Shown: one piece after another, positions 45,690 to 57,315 of the stretch
Numbering within the stretch: position 1 is the first letter of the stretch
Layout: each line of letters opens with the position of its first letter
DNA from: Gnetum montanum
Taxonomy: Eukaryota; Streptophyta; Gnetopsida; Gnetales; Gnetaceae
DNA: 64,000 nt
NCBI GenBank assembly: GCA_015680685.1
Contig: MNCI01018183.1
Location: forward strand, 1-64,000
Direction: 5' to 3'
Position numbers and translations under genes: made by a program
Notes under the pieces: generated by a model
Database searches by the model: none
What the model saw: the letters and a program-made list of their open reading frames with translations, nothing else
What the model was told of the DNA's origin: nothing

Positions 45690-47990
45690 TTCACTGTAGT
45701 TCTCATTTAGCATATGTCATAGATACATGTTTCTCCAAACTTGAACAAAATCAAAAGTGAAATTCAAGTCTTTACTAAGTATCAAGTGAGGCACATAGAT
45801 TAATGTATACATCCCAGAATCATATCCATGTTCTTGTCTCAGAACACCTTCAACAATAATTACATTCCATTTTGAAGCCACCTTCTTTCTTTTTCCTTTG
45901 AGTTCCATTACATCTTAAGAGCATACCGATTCACCATAAAATAAATAGTTAATAAAATTCAACATCAACATTTCTAATTGGTGCAAGATATTGTGAAGAA
46001 GGTAATGAATCATACATCAAAATTTTATATGCAGGTATGTCTACAACAACAAGAACCCAATGCTCACCAATGTTCAAGGGAAGACAAAATAACTTGTGTT
46101 CAGATTACAAAATGTCATCCTAATTATTGTTAAGTTCTTTCATATAATTTACTTCTACAACAAAATCATTGACTTCTTCTTCAACCAATGTACCACTTTC
46201 AACATTTAAGATATGTCATTTTTTTCCTTTTTTGATTTATGTCTCAACTAGTTCTTCTAAGACACCTGCATCTTTCTCTCAAAGGACTTCACATACGATT
46301 GAAATATACTATTGAAGATGAAATATTTTGGATTCTGAATTTTGTCAAAGCCATACAGTGACTTTTAAAGTTCCTTCAAGTGCATGATGTACACATCTAT
46401 GATGTCATCATTTGGCCATTCTTTCCATCCATCTTTATATAAACTCTTAAAAGAAAATCCTTACAAGCTCTTTATTATCAAGCAAATGCATCATTCTATT
46501 AATTATTGCACAATGATCAACTAGTGCTTTCAAATCAACATTGGCATCAATTGTAAAATGGAAAAATTCAATAATAAAATTAGACTACATATAACCATGA
46601 TAGTTTCATACACATAATAAGACAATAGGGTGAGCAACAACTAGAAAATTCAAATTTATAAGCATAGCATATGCAATACCAATATCAAGTTTACTACCTC
46701 TTGGTTTATGCAAATTCTTCTTCTCATGGATCAATTGTTCTTTGTTATGCTTAGCAAAAGCAAATAATCTTTAGGTTGCTTTAGGTGTTGCCATATCATG
46801 CAAATCTGTTACACACATTTATAGTAAGGACATTAAAAAGAAGCTTCCATAAATAATAAAGATTTAAAGAAATATAGAAAGTGTACAACATCATACCATC
46901 ATTAATGTCTTCTATGATGTTGCTTCTATCAGGGTGAATGTTTTTGGAAACATCATTCTTGAACACCAATGTATTTTTTAGCATGCCAATTTTAGTATTT
47001 AGCACTATAATTTCATCATTCATTTTCTAATTTTGAATAATAAGTTATTTATGCAATTGTTTTCATGAGGCACAAAATTTTCTAATTTTACATTTAGTTG
47101 ATTATTTTCTTCCAGCAATCAAGACTTGTTAGATTTCAGCTCCTTCACAATATTCCAAAGTATTGCATTACTTTCATAATGCTAACGTAATGTGTTAATC
47201 ACATTGTATACCTTGTTTTTAATTGCTTTAAGAGAACATTTTTGATGATGAAACACATATTGCAAAGATGGTTTATCATTTTCTTTCACATCAGATGAGA
47301 TTTCAAGTCTCTTAGCCAATAATGCATGATTCAAAATACTTTCTGAATCCAACTTTACTATATCCTGAAGTTACATTAAAATAACTTGTATATTATATTT
47401 CTATAATATTTGCTCATAATAAGTGAAAATCCAAGAGACTCTCCAGTATTATGAGGATACCATGCCCTTCCATGCCTTCTTATCTGAAATAGTATGATCA
47501 TTGGAATATCAAAAGAAAGACCTTCATTGTTATTCAATGATTACATGAGTAAACCTGCATTATTAGAAATCTTAGCTTTGATTTATTTTATTGAAAATAA
47601 AGCCCATTGCATAAATTTGGAGAGTAACAGTAACTTAGGATAGCAATTTGGATTGTTATCTTTTTTATCAAATTTTTGGACGTACTAAACTAAGTTTTCT
47701 TCCACCTTTGTTTCTTCATAGCTAGCTCATTATTGCATGAAACTTGTATGATATTTGCAATATCATTTACGTTGAAGGTGAAATTTTGATCTTGTATAGT
47801 GGCTTGTAAAGTTTTTACCCCAACTGAGACACCATCACTCAACCATTCATAAAAATTGTAAATAACATTCTTATCATAGAAGCCTTTCATTGTCATCCAA
47901 TAATAAATTCCAGTTCTCTTTAATTTCTCAAAAAGGATAGACATTTTGTAGCAACTCCAAAATACTTTCAACATTACATTCACAAATTAA
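45690..47990 (-). pseudogene. Transposon-type relic with Ulp1 (C48) protease domain
   Basis: Several minus-strand pieces read as one decayed gene. At 47690-47983: NVIYNFYEWLSDGVSVGVKT then FNVNDIANIIQVS, like the N-terminal 'FY.nl ... v.vrG ... f....i...l.v' domain of plant transposon proteins. At 46796-47023: a coiled-coil-like stretch. At 45717-46110: a C48/Ulp1-type core with PLNIGEHWVLVVVD (catalytic His before Trp), KILMYDSLPSSQYL (Asp), WNVIIVEGVLRQEHGYDSGM (Gln, then the site of the catalytic Cys) and YVPHLI. The usual D-C-G is D-S-G here, so the nucleophile is lost. Ulp1 domains occur in several plant DNA-transposon groups (MULE and CACTA types). No terminal repeats were found. Confidence 0.65.
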
Positions 47991-48535
47991 GGTAATAGCT
48001 ACAATTTGAAAATTAAATAACATTTAGAATAACATATCACAAACAAAATTTGTTGACAAGTGTATTACTATATTTTTTAATAAACTACAATTTTAAAAAA
48101 TATAAGTACTCACATAGAAGATCTTTTTGTTGTTCTGTTTAGCTTTTACCATACTCATGATTGTATAGCACTTTGACAATAGAAACCACTATGAAGAAAT
48201 ATTTTCATGGACAAATAGTGAATTGTAGCTATGCTACATTAAAATTAACATTATTAGCACATATTAAAGAAATTGCTAATATGTTGTAGCACACCTAAGC
48301 ATTTGCATGTCATGCATGTAGTCATATTGATATTACATCAAACCACTTTTAGTGATCAAATACTTTTTGCCTATGTACATTATAATCCATGTCGTTAAGA
48401 AAAAATAAAGTTATATTTCTTTTCTAGTTTAATTGAGAATTTATAAAACTTCCTAGACTAAAACCTTAGAAAAACATTTTTTAGGAAGAACTTCACAGTT
48501 TTCTCACAATGTGCAACTAAAAAGAAAACTAAGAA
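47991..48535. other. AT-rich sequence, nothing recognised
   Basis: No protein-like frame or repeat seen. Confidence 0.5.
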
Positions 48536-48740
48536 ATAGTGCTACTAAACTATGGGTAGTAGTTCACTCATAGTCACAACTTCACAAGATAACAAAAACA
48601 TTGCTAGCATACTATGAGCCATAGGCCACTCAATAAAATAGTGCTACCAGATTGCATTGCAGGTAGTAGTTCACATGTAGTTACAACTTCACAGATAACA
48701 AAATAAGTGCTAGCATACTATGAGCCATAGGCCACTTGCA
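48536..48740 (+). repeat. Tandem duplication, 2 x ~102 bp
   Basis: Units starting ATAGTGCTAC at 48536 and 48638 share GTAGTAGTTCAC, ACAACTTCACA and GCTAGCATACTATGAGCCAT. The sequence belongs to the 'actatgagtca' repeat style seen at 40.5-41.8 kb. Confidence 0.75.
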
Positions 48741-49794
48741 ATCAAACATTGCTATGAAACTACGTGTCACACTATGATAACATTTTTTTAGTTTATGGCC
48801 AAAAATAGTGTGAGTTGCATAGATTCACATTGTGAATTTCTTGTTTTGGTTGAAAATTATGACATCCTACAGTGGGTTGCATGTCTATAGTGTGACTCAC
48901 ATAGAATCACATTTCTTGAAAGCATAATGTTTAAATTTTGAATTAAAAAATACAAAATTGATTCAAACAAAATAAAACCATATTCTACTATGCTGCTCCT
49001 GTGGAAAACAATCTCTAAGATCGACCACTAAATCAGTAAATTCAATCCCTCTTGTAATGAAAACAAATTCAAATTTATTAAAATTGAATTATTTGTCCAA
49101 ATGAATGTCACGGAAAAAATTAAATAATCATGAACCATAGATTCGTGCACAAACATCAACCCATAAAATATAAATCTACTTGGATTGGGTGATGGATAAC
49201 ATCACCGGGAAGATGGGATTCTTCATTAATAAGGTTTACCATACCGTGACTAATCGTAAAAGATGCAAAAACGCGAAAACTTATGAACAACAATATCTAT
49301 TCTCGGACAAAATTTATTCCTATAAGTGAAACCAACATTGCATAGTTGAGAGAAAAGTGAAAATGAAAGAGAAATATTTGAAGATTACTGAAGGGATTTA
49401 GATGCATTGAGCATTGTTAAAAATTGTAAATAAGATTATGTAGTACCTTTGATGTAGTGGCAGATTGCTTCAGACTCTTGGAAGAGCTTGCAAATGCTTC
49501 CAACGCACTACACCCGAAGCTACAACTGCAAGCACTATTCGATTCAATTCAATGTCGAAACATCCTTTATTCTATTCAATGCTGCTTTGTAATGTACATA
49601 AGGCTCAACCTATGATGTACATGCTTAAGCCTATGATATACATGCTAGCTTTGAAATGCATCCGTACGGGCATGCAAGACACTATGGCATTCATTGCCTA
49701 ATGAGAACAAAAATAACCTTTGCCACCACCCCTCACAATGCCTATGGGTATTTTCGGTTTAGAATTGATGTATATCGAAGGCCCCCAAGGTATT
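48741..49794. other. Intergenic sequence, nothing firmly recognised
   Basis: The open frame at 49465-49701 has no domain and a repeated MMYMLKPMIYML stretch caused by a short nucleotide repeat. I do not call it a gene. Confidence 0.5.
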
Positions 49795-49930
49795 TTCATA
49801 ATATTATACAACATTTGTCATAATATTATATAACACAGAGTGCTTTTCTACCTATTATACAACACAAAGTGCTTTGCCAACTATCCGTCATAATATTATA
49901 CAACAGAGAGTGCTTTTCTAGCTATCCAAG
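49795..49930 (+). repeat. AT-rich minisatellite related to that near the sHSP gene
   Basis: Three to four units of CATAATATTATACAACA followed by GAGTGCTTTTCTA(GCTATCC). Upstream TTCGGTTTAGAATTGATGTA matches the stretch near 3724-3745. Confidence 0.7.
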
Positions 49931-50265
49931 TTGTAGCATGGAACATACCTCATGAACTTAGATAACCAATAGTGAGGTGAGGTTAGGTGGGTTCAAGTTA
50001 AGGTTAATTGTTTGGTGAGGTTAGGTGGGTTTAAGTCAAGGTTAATTGTTGGTTTGTGGTTATTCATGGACTTTTTAGAGATTTAATTTACTCATTCATT
50101 GATTTTAAGCCTTAACCATCACTAAAAAAAAATTAGCATTATTCCTTTCTTTACTTTTTTTTATCATTCATTGATTCTCCATGAAGTTAGGGTTGCTTTG
50201 CTAAGAAAGGTTTCACTTATTCTTTAACTTTCGAACTTTCTATATATAAATAGGACTAGATAGAT

Positions 50266-50400
50266 GTGTTACTCCATTATTTATGGATGGAATTGACCCA
50301 TGTGTTACTCCCTTGTTCATGGATGGAATGGATCCCTTGTTCAAGAATGGAATGGATCCCATGGTCGAGGATGAAGCTACATGGGTGTACTACTGCAATG
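50266..50400 (+). repeat. Short imperfect minisatellite
   Basis: GTTCATGGATGGAATGGATC-like units repeat about four times, giving a spurious tryptophan-rich open frame. Confidence 0.6.
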
Positions 50401-50500
50401 ATGAATAGACATCACCCATTTGTAGTACCCATTGCTAATGTCCTCCCCTTTATTTTTCTTGCATCACCCTTGCATTCTATAGCATGGGTACACTAGATGA

Positions 50501-52179
50501 TAGATAATCAACATTGCCCATCTAGAAGTCCCCTCATGAGCTTATCTAAAATTATCCAATACTAACAATAATATATAACTCATACGACCAATAATAATTA
50601 AAATGGTGATAGTGATTCCAATGTTAGTTTGGAATGATAGTCAATTTTTACATATGTAATATCATTGCTCCTACTCCATGTTGATTTGGTTTTGATAAGT
50701 TAGCATTTATCAAAGGGAGTTGCAAAAGGGATTAGATTGGTGTACACCTTTGGTTTTCCTTTTTCATTTGTCATATGCTTGTATTGAAAGTGGCCAAACT
50801 TAGGGCTTCTTAAGTTTGATCACATTAGTGAATAAGGATAGATTTTCTCATTCACCGACTCTTTTACTTAGTGAGACAAGCATTGATGTTTCTTGAAAGA
50901 GACAATACATGCAAATTGAGACACATTATCAATGTTTTTCAATTGCTAATTGTTTTTATATGAAAGAAATAAAGATGGACAAAAATGCCTTGTGTCAAAG
51001 TAAATCATGTGAATATCATAATTCACAATTTTCTATTACTCTTAAGAGGAATTTCTATTTACAATTTTGTATTACTTTGAAGAGCAATGTCATCAATTAT
51101 ATATTAAAGAATACAAGTATTCTTCTTAGTTTAATTGATGTGTTGGTAACTTTATTTAAAAAAGTTTATATTGCACACATATCTAGTTACTTAAGGTTTG
51201 TAGAAGATAATAAGAAAAGAATGCATGAATAAAGACAATTAAAATTACATGAATTATTCTAATATGTAAAACAAAGTACATAAATGAATTATAATTAGTG
51301 GAAAATTTTTTGAGAAGTCAAACTACTTAAGGATAGAAGCATCATTTCAACTTAGAATAGGGGTCATAATTTTCTTTTACCAAGTCTTAGAAGTTAGGAA
51401 CTTGCATTTGAATGTCGACATAATGAGTGAAAAAGAGGTTAAGTTTTTCCTCATTCCCTAATCTTCATGGGATTTCCATACTAATGACTTTTTTTAGTTA
51501 AAATGCTCACTATTTTAGCTATATATTTATAATATATATCTATTATTTGGCTGAAAAAATATTTTTTTTCCAATCAATGAGATCCTAGAATTGATTTTCA
51601 TATTAATGAAAAAAATTAAAATTGGTATTAAATAATTTGTTAACACTGAAATTGTGTGTTGGTAATTAGCTAAGCCATTACCTTGTCATAATGACTCTTG
51701 TGAAAAAGTTTATTTTTTGACCCATTATCATGATAATAATAATTTATTTTTCATGTCAAGTTTAGCCAATTAGTAATTGGCCTCTTAACTAAAAGGATCA
51801 TTTTACTTTGGATCAGTTTTACAAATAAAGATAAATCAAAAGGATTGAAGATTAATAAAATAGAGATTTAGAGAAGAAAATTAAGAATTAAAAAGTTAAT
51901 AGTAAAATAGAATACATAAATTATAATTTTAGTGGAGTTAAAGTATTTAGACTTGGTTTTATAAATAGATGATGATATTAACCATATAAATAAAATTAAA
52001 GTAAAATAAATGAAATGATAAGAAATTAGTGGTATTTTTTATAACAAATGAAATACAATGAAGCTTTATTATGTTCAAAGACCCATAGGATCCATTGGAC
52101 AGATATTACACTCTCAAGAAAAATAAAGATAGACTATACAAATTGACTAAGCATTAATGGGGGCATCAAAAACAAATTA
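50501..52179. other. AT-rich intergenic DNA
   Basis: No gene recognised. The 107-codon frame at 50909-51232 is Asn/Lys/Ile-rich with no motif and probably occurs by chance in AT-rich sequence. Confidence 0.5.
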
Positions 52180-52870
52180 TACTAGCTTTTTTGCTATAAC
52201 ATTATCATGCTATCTTAAATGGGTAGCCATAGGAAAAGGAAGAAATACATGTACCTCATCTTCAAGGGCTCTTGATATACACAAACTACAAATGCACCGT
52301 TCTCTAGGGAGTTGAATCCATCTTCTACTTTCAATTCTAAGATGATGAGAACTTAAGCAAAGCTTGTTGATAGTATTCCAATACTTAATGGGAATAGCAA
52401 TTGAGAGATAATGAGCTTCTGCATCTAGTTTATTAGATCTAATGTGGTGTAAATAAAATTGCCTCTTTCCTTCCTCATTAGTCTATATTTGTGTTAAAGA
52501 CTTTTGCTTGACAACTTAGTGAATATGCTTAGGATTTTGTTGCATGTCCTCCCAAGATATATTCTAATTTCTAAACCATTGCATCTCCTAAAAATACCAA
52601 TCACAATCTCTTGAATCCTCAAAAACTAATTTAGAGAATTTATCTTGGCTTGAGATATGCAAGCTATGAGTGTATGTAATGAATTGGAACAAGGCTTCTA
52701 CTTCTAAAGGTAATATAGCACATTCACATAATAACATTGAGTAAGGTTTTTGCATCTACACTTTTAACTCATCAAGAAGAAGATTTTTTTGCATTATTTC
52801 AATATATTTCCAAAGTTTAGCATTGAATCTAGGTTCCCAAATAACATATCCATACAATATGGTAGGATAG
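52180..52870 (-). pseudogene. LINE ORF2 C-terminal part (downstream of the E3 insertion)
   Basis: The minus strand reads YPTILYGYVIW then FNAKLWKYIEIMQKNLL, and after a stop KPYSMLLCECAILPLEVEAL. Further on it reads SSHHLRIESRRWIQLPRERC followed by ICSLCISRALEDEVHVF. This is the tail of plant non-LTR ORF2: the thumb-like 'P.LLYG.E.W' segment, then the 'S..L.IE.GR' and Cys-rich 'C..C....EDE.H' end. It continues the reverse-transcriptase piece at 59588-59990 on the other side of E3. Stops are frequent. Confidence 0.85.
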
Positions 52871-52882
52871 ATGATTGATGGG

Positions 52883-52980
52883 ACATGATATCGCATGGGC
52901 CGCGATATTGCATCCATTGCGATATCGCGTACGTGATATCGCGTCATCCCCTGCGATATCACGTATGCGATATCATGGTG
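52883..52980 (+). repeat. E3 U3 palindrome array (six GATATC-type motifs)
   Basis: Motif starts at 52887, 52904, 52921, 52935, 52955 and 52969. GCGATATCGCG and GTGATATCGCG are themselves palindromic or nearly so, and neighbours are joined by ACGT or GTACG. The array is unusually rich in CpG for this window. The 3' LTR has three motifs (58801, 58817, 58831). Confidence 0.9.
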
Positions 52981-52992
52981 CACTGCCAAATC

Positions 52993-53000
52993 TATAAATA
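52993..53000 (+). promoter_or_regulatory. E3 TATA box
   Basis: TATAAATA followed by AGAGGC, the same word as in the E2 LTRs (minus strand 12827-12834 and 17605-17612) and the E3 3' LTR (58855-58862). This conservation across families marks the LTR promoter. Confidence 0.8.
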
Positions 53001-53703
53001 AGAGGCAACTCTTCCTTATTTCTCACACTAGGCCTAGACCGTAGCGAAACTCTGGCAGTTTTACCTCTCCAGAGATAGAATAATTTCCATGTGCCCACAA
53101 TAGGAACTCCAAAGTGAATGGATCTTTATTCGAGCAAATATTGTACTTGAACACAAGTTTGTGTACAAAAATAAAGATGAACTTTTTGGATAAACCTTAT
53201 AGTGCATGGACTAAGCTAAATAGGACTTTATTTATTGTTATTTATTGTTAATGTTTAAATGCTTTATTAGTTTATTAAATCTCTCTCAACCCTTCTCTCC
53301 TAGTTAAGTGCATTCAGTACGACCGCTTTGAGCACATGCGTTACGCTTGGTAATCCCAGCAACGAATAGCATTTGGTAAGCCCAAAGGTTGCATTGGATC
53401 AGGGTGTGAACGGTAAGTGGGAACAGATACTGTTGCTAGGTTAATTAAGGCTTAGTTAATTAGTCGCTTCACCTTTCCTCTCAGTAGCATAGGAGATAAA
53501 AACATAAAAGACATAAAAATCATATACCTCAGACTTGCTTAAGCATACAACCGTGAAAAATACAAGTCTGGGAAGATAATGAATGATTAACCTTAAGTGT
53601 TCCATAAGGTGTGTAGGCACTTATTCTGTGGAGTTCGACTGGATTGCACGTGTAACGCTCATATTCGTATGGTTGAGTGTAGGGGTACCTCGCCACTCAT
53701 CAT

Positions 53704-53722
53704 TGGCGCCGTTGCTGAGGAC
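53704..53722 (+). other. E3 primer-binding site (tRNA-Asp type)
   Basis: TGGCGCCGTTGCTGAGGA, one base after the LTR; close to the standard plant Gypsy site TGGCGCCGTTGCCGGGGA. Confidence 0.9.
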
Positions 53723-53846
53723 TAAGTTGTTTGTGCACTAAGTAGAACATAGGAAATCATCCACATTGTTGGGAGCTTAAACGAACCTTAGGGTTAATCA
53801 TACGAAAGATAACATAACAACAAACAACACACTGAATTAAACTAAG

Positions 53847-55490
53847 ATGTCTTCTTCTCATAAGAGCACTTCACCACCTGGGGATCATACAAGAAACAAT
53901 CGGTAGTCCAACATACATAACTAAGAACCGCCAGTTCCTCAATAGCATCGAGTGATATATATTCATCCTGATGAGTATATACCCAATTTCACTTTTATCC
54001 TCCATCAGGATGAACAGTTGCATTGGCGAGATTTGCAAGGTAACATAGTGTTACCCCCAGATCGAGTAGTCCCTAACATGCTCCTTCATGCTCTTGCACA
54101 GATATGCATGACGTAGCTATACGCTGACTACATTGTAGGTGATTTCAACACAAGGGATTACCATCCCACAATGGCACAACATCTAAGGGACTTGTGACAA
54201 GAGAGTTACCATATATCGTTGAAGAGCAAAGGGGTCCCGCACGTCCTAAGCGAAATTGAAGATGGTGAACCAATTATAATAGGTTCTCCATCAAATGATG
54301 TTCCCCCTCCTAACAATAGTGAGGAGGTGGGGTATCAGAACCTACACTCCATGATACAAAACCCTAGTTTTGATACCCATGAACACCAAGTGTTCACTAA
54401 GGGAACAAAAACACATGACAAGGATGAGCGTTCTGATTGTCATCACGATTGGGGTAGGGATCACCGAAGAGAAGGAAGGAGACATCGCCATGGCAATGGC
54501 TCTCCTTCTTCTTCCCCTTCATCACATCATTCACCCTCTCCTTCCACATCAGGACATAGTCATAAGGAGCATAATGATGAGGATAAGGGTAAGAAAAATG
54601 AGAGACCTTGACGAGAGAGTTGAGAGAGAGGATGAGGGCATTCGAGAGAATCAAGGTATGAAAGAAGGGAAAGTAGGGAACCACATAGGCATCATATACG
54701 TCATGAGAGAGATGATCATGATGAGCCCCTACTTGCCACCCAACATATGTTAGACATTACGGAGGCTATGAGGATACCTACAAGGCATCAAAAAGATAGC
54801 CAGATCAAGAGATTAGATATGAATAATATCCCACGATTTGAGGGGGGATACAACACTGATCTACAAAATCACTTACAGGAATGCCTTACAAAATATCAAA
54901 AATGAGTGGTAGAAGTTAAAGTTATTTCCTAGGATACTCATAAAGGAAGCAGAGAGTTGGTACCAATCCTTAGAACTGGAAACCATTAGGAGGTGGAGTA
55001 CAATGCTAGAATTGTTCAACAATAAATATCAGACATACTCTCGAGTGTCCAACTTGCATAAGTAGGTCCAAGGATGGAAGCAGGGTACTCATGAACCCTT
55101 AGATGCTGCCATGGGCTGATATTATGCATTTCTACATCGTTGCCCAAGCCATGGTTACGCACAACGGGATCAACTCTGCCATCTCGTAGATGGGCTAAGA
55201 CATGAAACCAGGAGAACCCTTGGGACATACGCCCAAGGGAGACTATCTAAACTTAGATCCCATGAAATTCATCAATTGTTGGAGCAAGTAGCTAAAGAAG
55301 AAGGGGAGCTATGGAAAAGAGAAAACACAGAAGAATATAACCACAATCCTTCCCTCTGAGAGAGGGGAGTGAGATTTTGCGATGAAGAGGATGAGTCATC
55401 ACTTGAAGAGTTGGTGAATAGAAAAACCTTGCCACTTCAAAAGTTAACAACCAAAGTGTCAACTAAGGTGGATCAAATATCTCCTTAGGT
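53847..55490 (+). pseudogene. E3 gag, one frame with in-frame stops
   Basis: From ATG at 53847 the same frame runs through gag with no indel that I can see, but with stops (TAG, TAA, TGA). The N-terminal part (HPDEYIPNFTFILHQDEQLH) is followed by an open stretch at 54219-54609 with a Ser/His/Arg-rich low-complexity segment. After more stops come the gag core MNNIPRFEGGYNTDLQNHLQ (from 54819), AESWYQSLELETIRRWSTML, LFNNKYQTYSRV and the C-terminal RDQLCHLVDGLRHETRRTLG. This core matches E2 gag. It is inactive. Confidence 0.88.
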
Positions 55491-55599
55491 AGTAAAATTG
55501 AAACTGTCTTGAAAATCGTAGAGGAGTCTAAGGAGGAATGAAGTAGTGACCACGATAAGAAAAAGTGGAGAGATTCAGGCCATGCACGTGACAAAGGTA

Positions 55600-56350
55600 A
55601 GGGAAAAATGACTATCACCGATGAGGTTGTGGATTCTGACATGGACAATGATAGTGGATGTGAGATCTACCAATATGACCATCCTAAGGGATGTTGCCCA
55701 ATAATCTCACATCTACAAGAGTCCGGGGTGTATGCACTTAACCCAAGACTTAACAGACGACAAGCACCCCGAAGGCTACCTTATCCCCAAGGTAACCCAA
55801 GGTAGTTCCACCAATCATTAACATATCATCCAAGTGGAACTCCGCCACAACCTATTGGGCAACACCAACAGTGGCAACACCCACAGTCATGGGGGATGCC
55901 ATCACCCAGACAACAATACCCTTATCGACAACTAGACTTCTATGGCTGCTACGTGTAGTAGCTGGTTTCTCCAAGTGACTCTATGGGTCACGCAACTCCA
56001 CAACATCACTACCAAGTTTAGGAGTATTTTAGGACTCCTTCTCCTCTAGGAGACACACCACATACATACCATCCTTTGAATCTAGCTGCCACTCTTATGC
56101 CAATAGTTCCACTACCACCCACTCCAACAATGCAAGGGGAACTCCCCACTCAACCACAGCAACGTAATGCTACAAGAGCTGTAAACCTTCAACCTGCTAC
56201 TGGTTCTGACAACCATAAGAAGAGAAGATCTTTCTTCATAACCAAAAGCCCAAACAAGCTCTCACAACCACAAGCGGTTGAGTCTGTGACAACTCCTCCA
56301 ACAAATAAGGCTTCAAAGCTCCCTTCAAACCAACAATAGAGCTCAATGCA
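55600..56350 (+). pseudogene. E3 gag-protease linker with P/Q-rich segment
   Basis: Same frame as gag: open frame 55608-55805 (acidic, then basic, DVVDSD-like start) and 56076-56339, proline/glutamine-rich then KKRRSFFITKSPNKLSQPQA. Comparable to the P-rich linker in E2. No zinc knuckle recognised. Confidence 0.65.
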
Positions 56351-56390
56351 TACGGTTATGTTAACACATACCGTTACCTACTGAATCAAG

Positions 56391-57050
56391 GTGTGCCACC
56401 TTCCTAGGAAATTCTCTAACCCTGGAAGTCCCTTAATCTACCTCCAAGTCACCGAGAACGAACCACATAAGGCTCTTCTTGACTCAGGTTCTAGAGTCAA
56501 CTTAATCTTACGAGAAATGTATCAAGCTTGGAACCTGCCTCCACTCAAGAAGAGCAATATTCAACTAGAGTTGGTTGACCAGTCCATCACCATTCCCTTG
56601 GGATTGATGGAGAACATCGTTACCACTGTGTGTGATTGGTCATACCCAGTTGATTTTCTGGTGATAGAAGTCAATAGTAACAAATAGGACTTCCCAATTA
56701 TAATGGGAAGGGCATGGTTCAGCACCATCAATGCGTGCCTAGGGATTCATGATCTTTCCTTGGAAATATCTAGGGAAAACATTTATGGAAAGATTGAGAA
56801 GAAGAAAGTTCCATGCATCACATATAGTGACTCAGAGGATGATGACATGGAGGAATGCTCAGCATTTCTTGCATGTAATCGATGTGCACCAGAGGATAAC
56901 AGACAATGGTGCCTATATGTAGTAACCACACAACAAGAGAACACCCAGTGGTTGATAGCTAATCAAAAAAAGGAGCTCACCAACATGCATGGAACAAACT
57001 GGGGGAACAACTCATGCCCACAACGAAGGCATAGATACATTGGAGTATGA
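56391..57050 (+). pseudogene. E3 retropepsin-like aspartic protease
   Basis: Same frame as gag. Reads HKALLDSGSRVNLILREMY (about 56467-56523), where the active-site D-S-G is intact, then VDFLVIEV and, after a TAG at 56686-56688, DFPIIMGRAWFSTINACLGI. These are the second conserved block of plant Gypsy proteases ('P.ILGRPFL....A'). A Glu/Asp-rich tail follows (SDSEDDDMEE). After 57050 a frame change seems to continue briefly to 57189, then coding signal ends. Confidence 0.85.
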
Positions 57051-57252
57051 GCGTCACCGACTTCCACCTCTTAACCTAAAAACATCAATCGGGAGAAGTT
57101 GGACACTTCTAAGAAATTCAAATAGGCATTCATTATTTTGGATCTCTCCCTTTCCATTCAGTCATGGGGGAGATGGCCACCTATGTTGATCATTTGAGGC
57201 CCTCAGTTCTTTTTAGTTTTTGTTTTACACATTTTTTGTTTTGCACATTTTT

Positions 57253-57315
57253 NNNNNNNNNNNNNNNNNNNNNNNNNNNNNNNNNNNNNNNNNNNNNNNN
57301 NNNNNNNNNNNNNNN
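57253..57315. other. Assembly gap (63 N)
   Basis: Run of N inside E3, flanked by a short TTTTGTTTTGCACATTTTT repeat. Confidence 0.99.

Larger units (their letters stand above)
52876..53702 (+). repeat. E3 5' LTR
   Basis: 827 bp, TGATGGGA to CTCATCA. The first 100 bp carries six GATATC/GATATT motifs in CG-rich context. The TATAAATA box is at 52993-53000. The rest matches the 3' LTR with differences that are mostly transitions. Confidence 0.95.

Noticed and set aside
50266-50496. Tryptophan/methionine-rich 76-codon frame
   Set aside because: Produced by a short nucleotide repeat, not by protein selection.
50909-51232. 107-codon frame
   Set aside because: Asn/Lys/Ile/Ser-rich with no motif in AT-rich DNA; no promoter or homologous look.
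52756-52989. 77-codon minus-strand frame that starts in the E3 LTR
   Set aside because: It is a chimera: the first ~38 codons are LTR palindromes, the rest LINE tail. Not a real fusion gene.
54370-54753. Plus- and minus-strand frames overlapping E3 gag
   Set aside because: Shadows of the repetitive Ser/His/Arg-rich gag segment.
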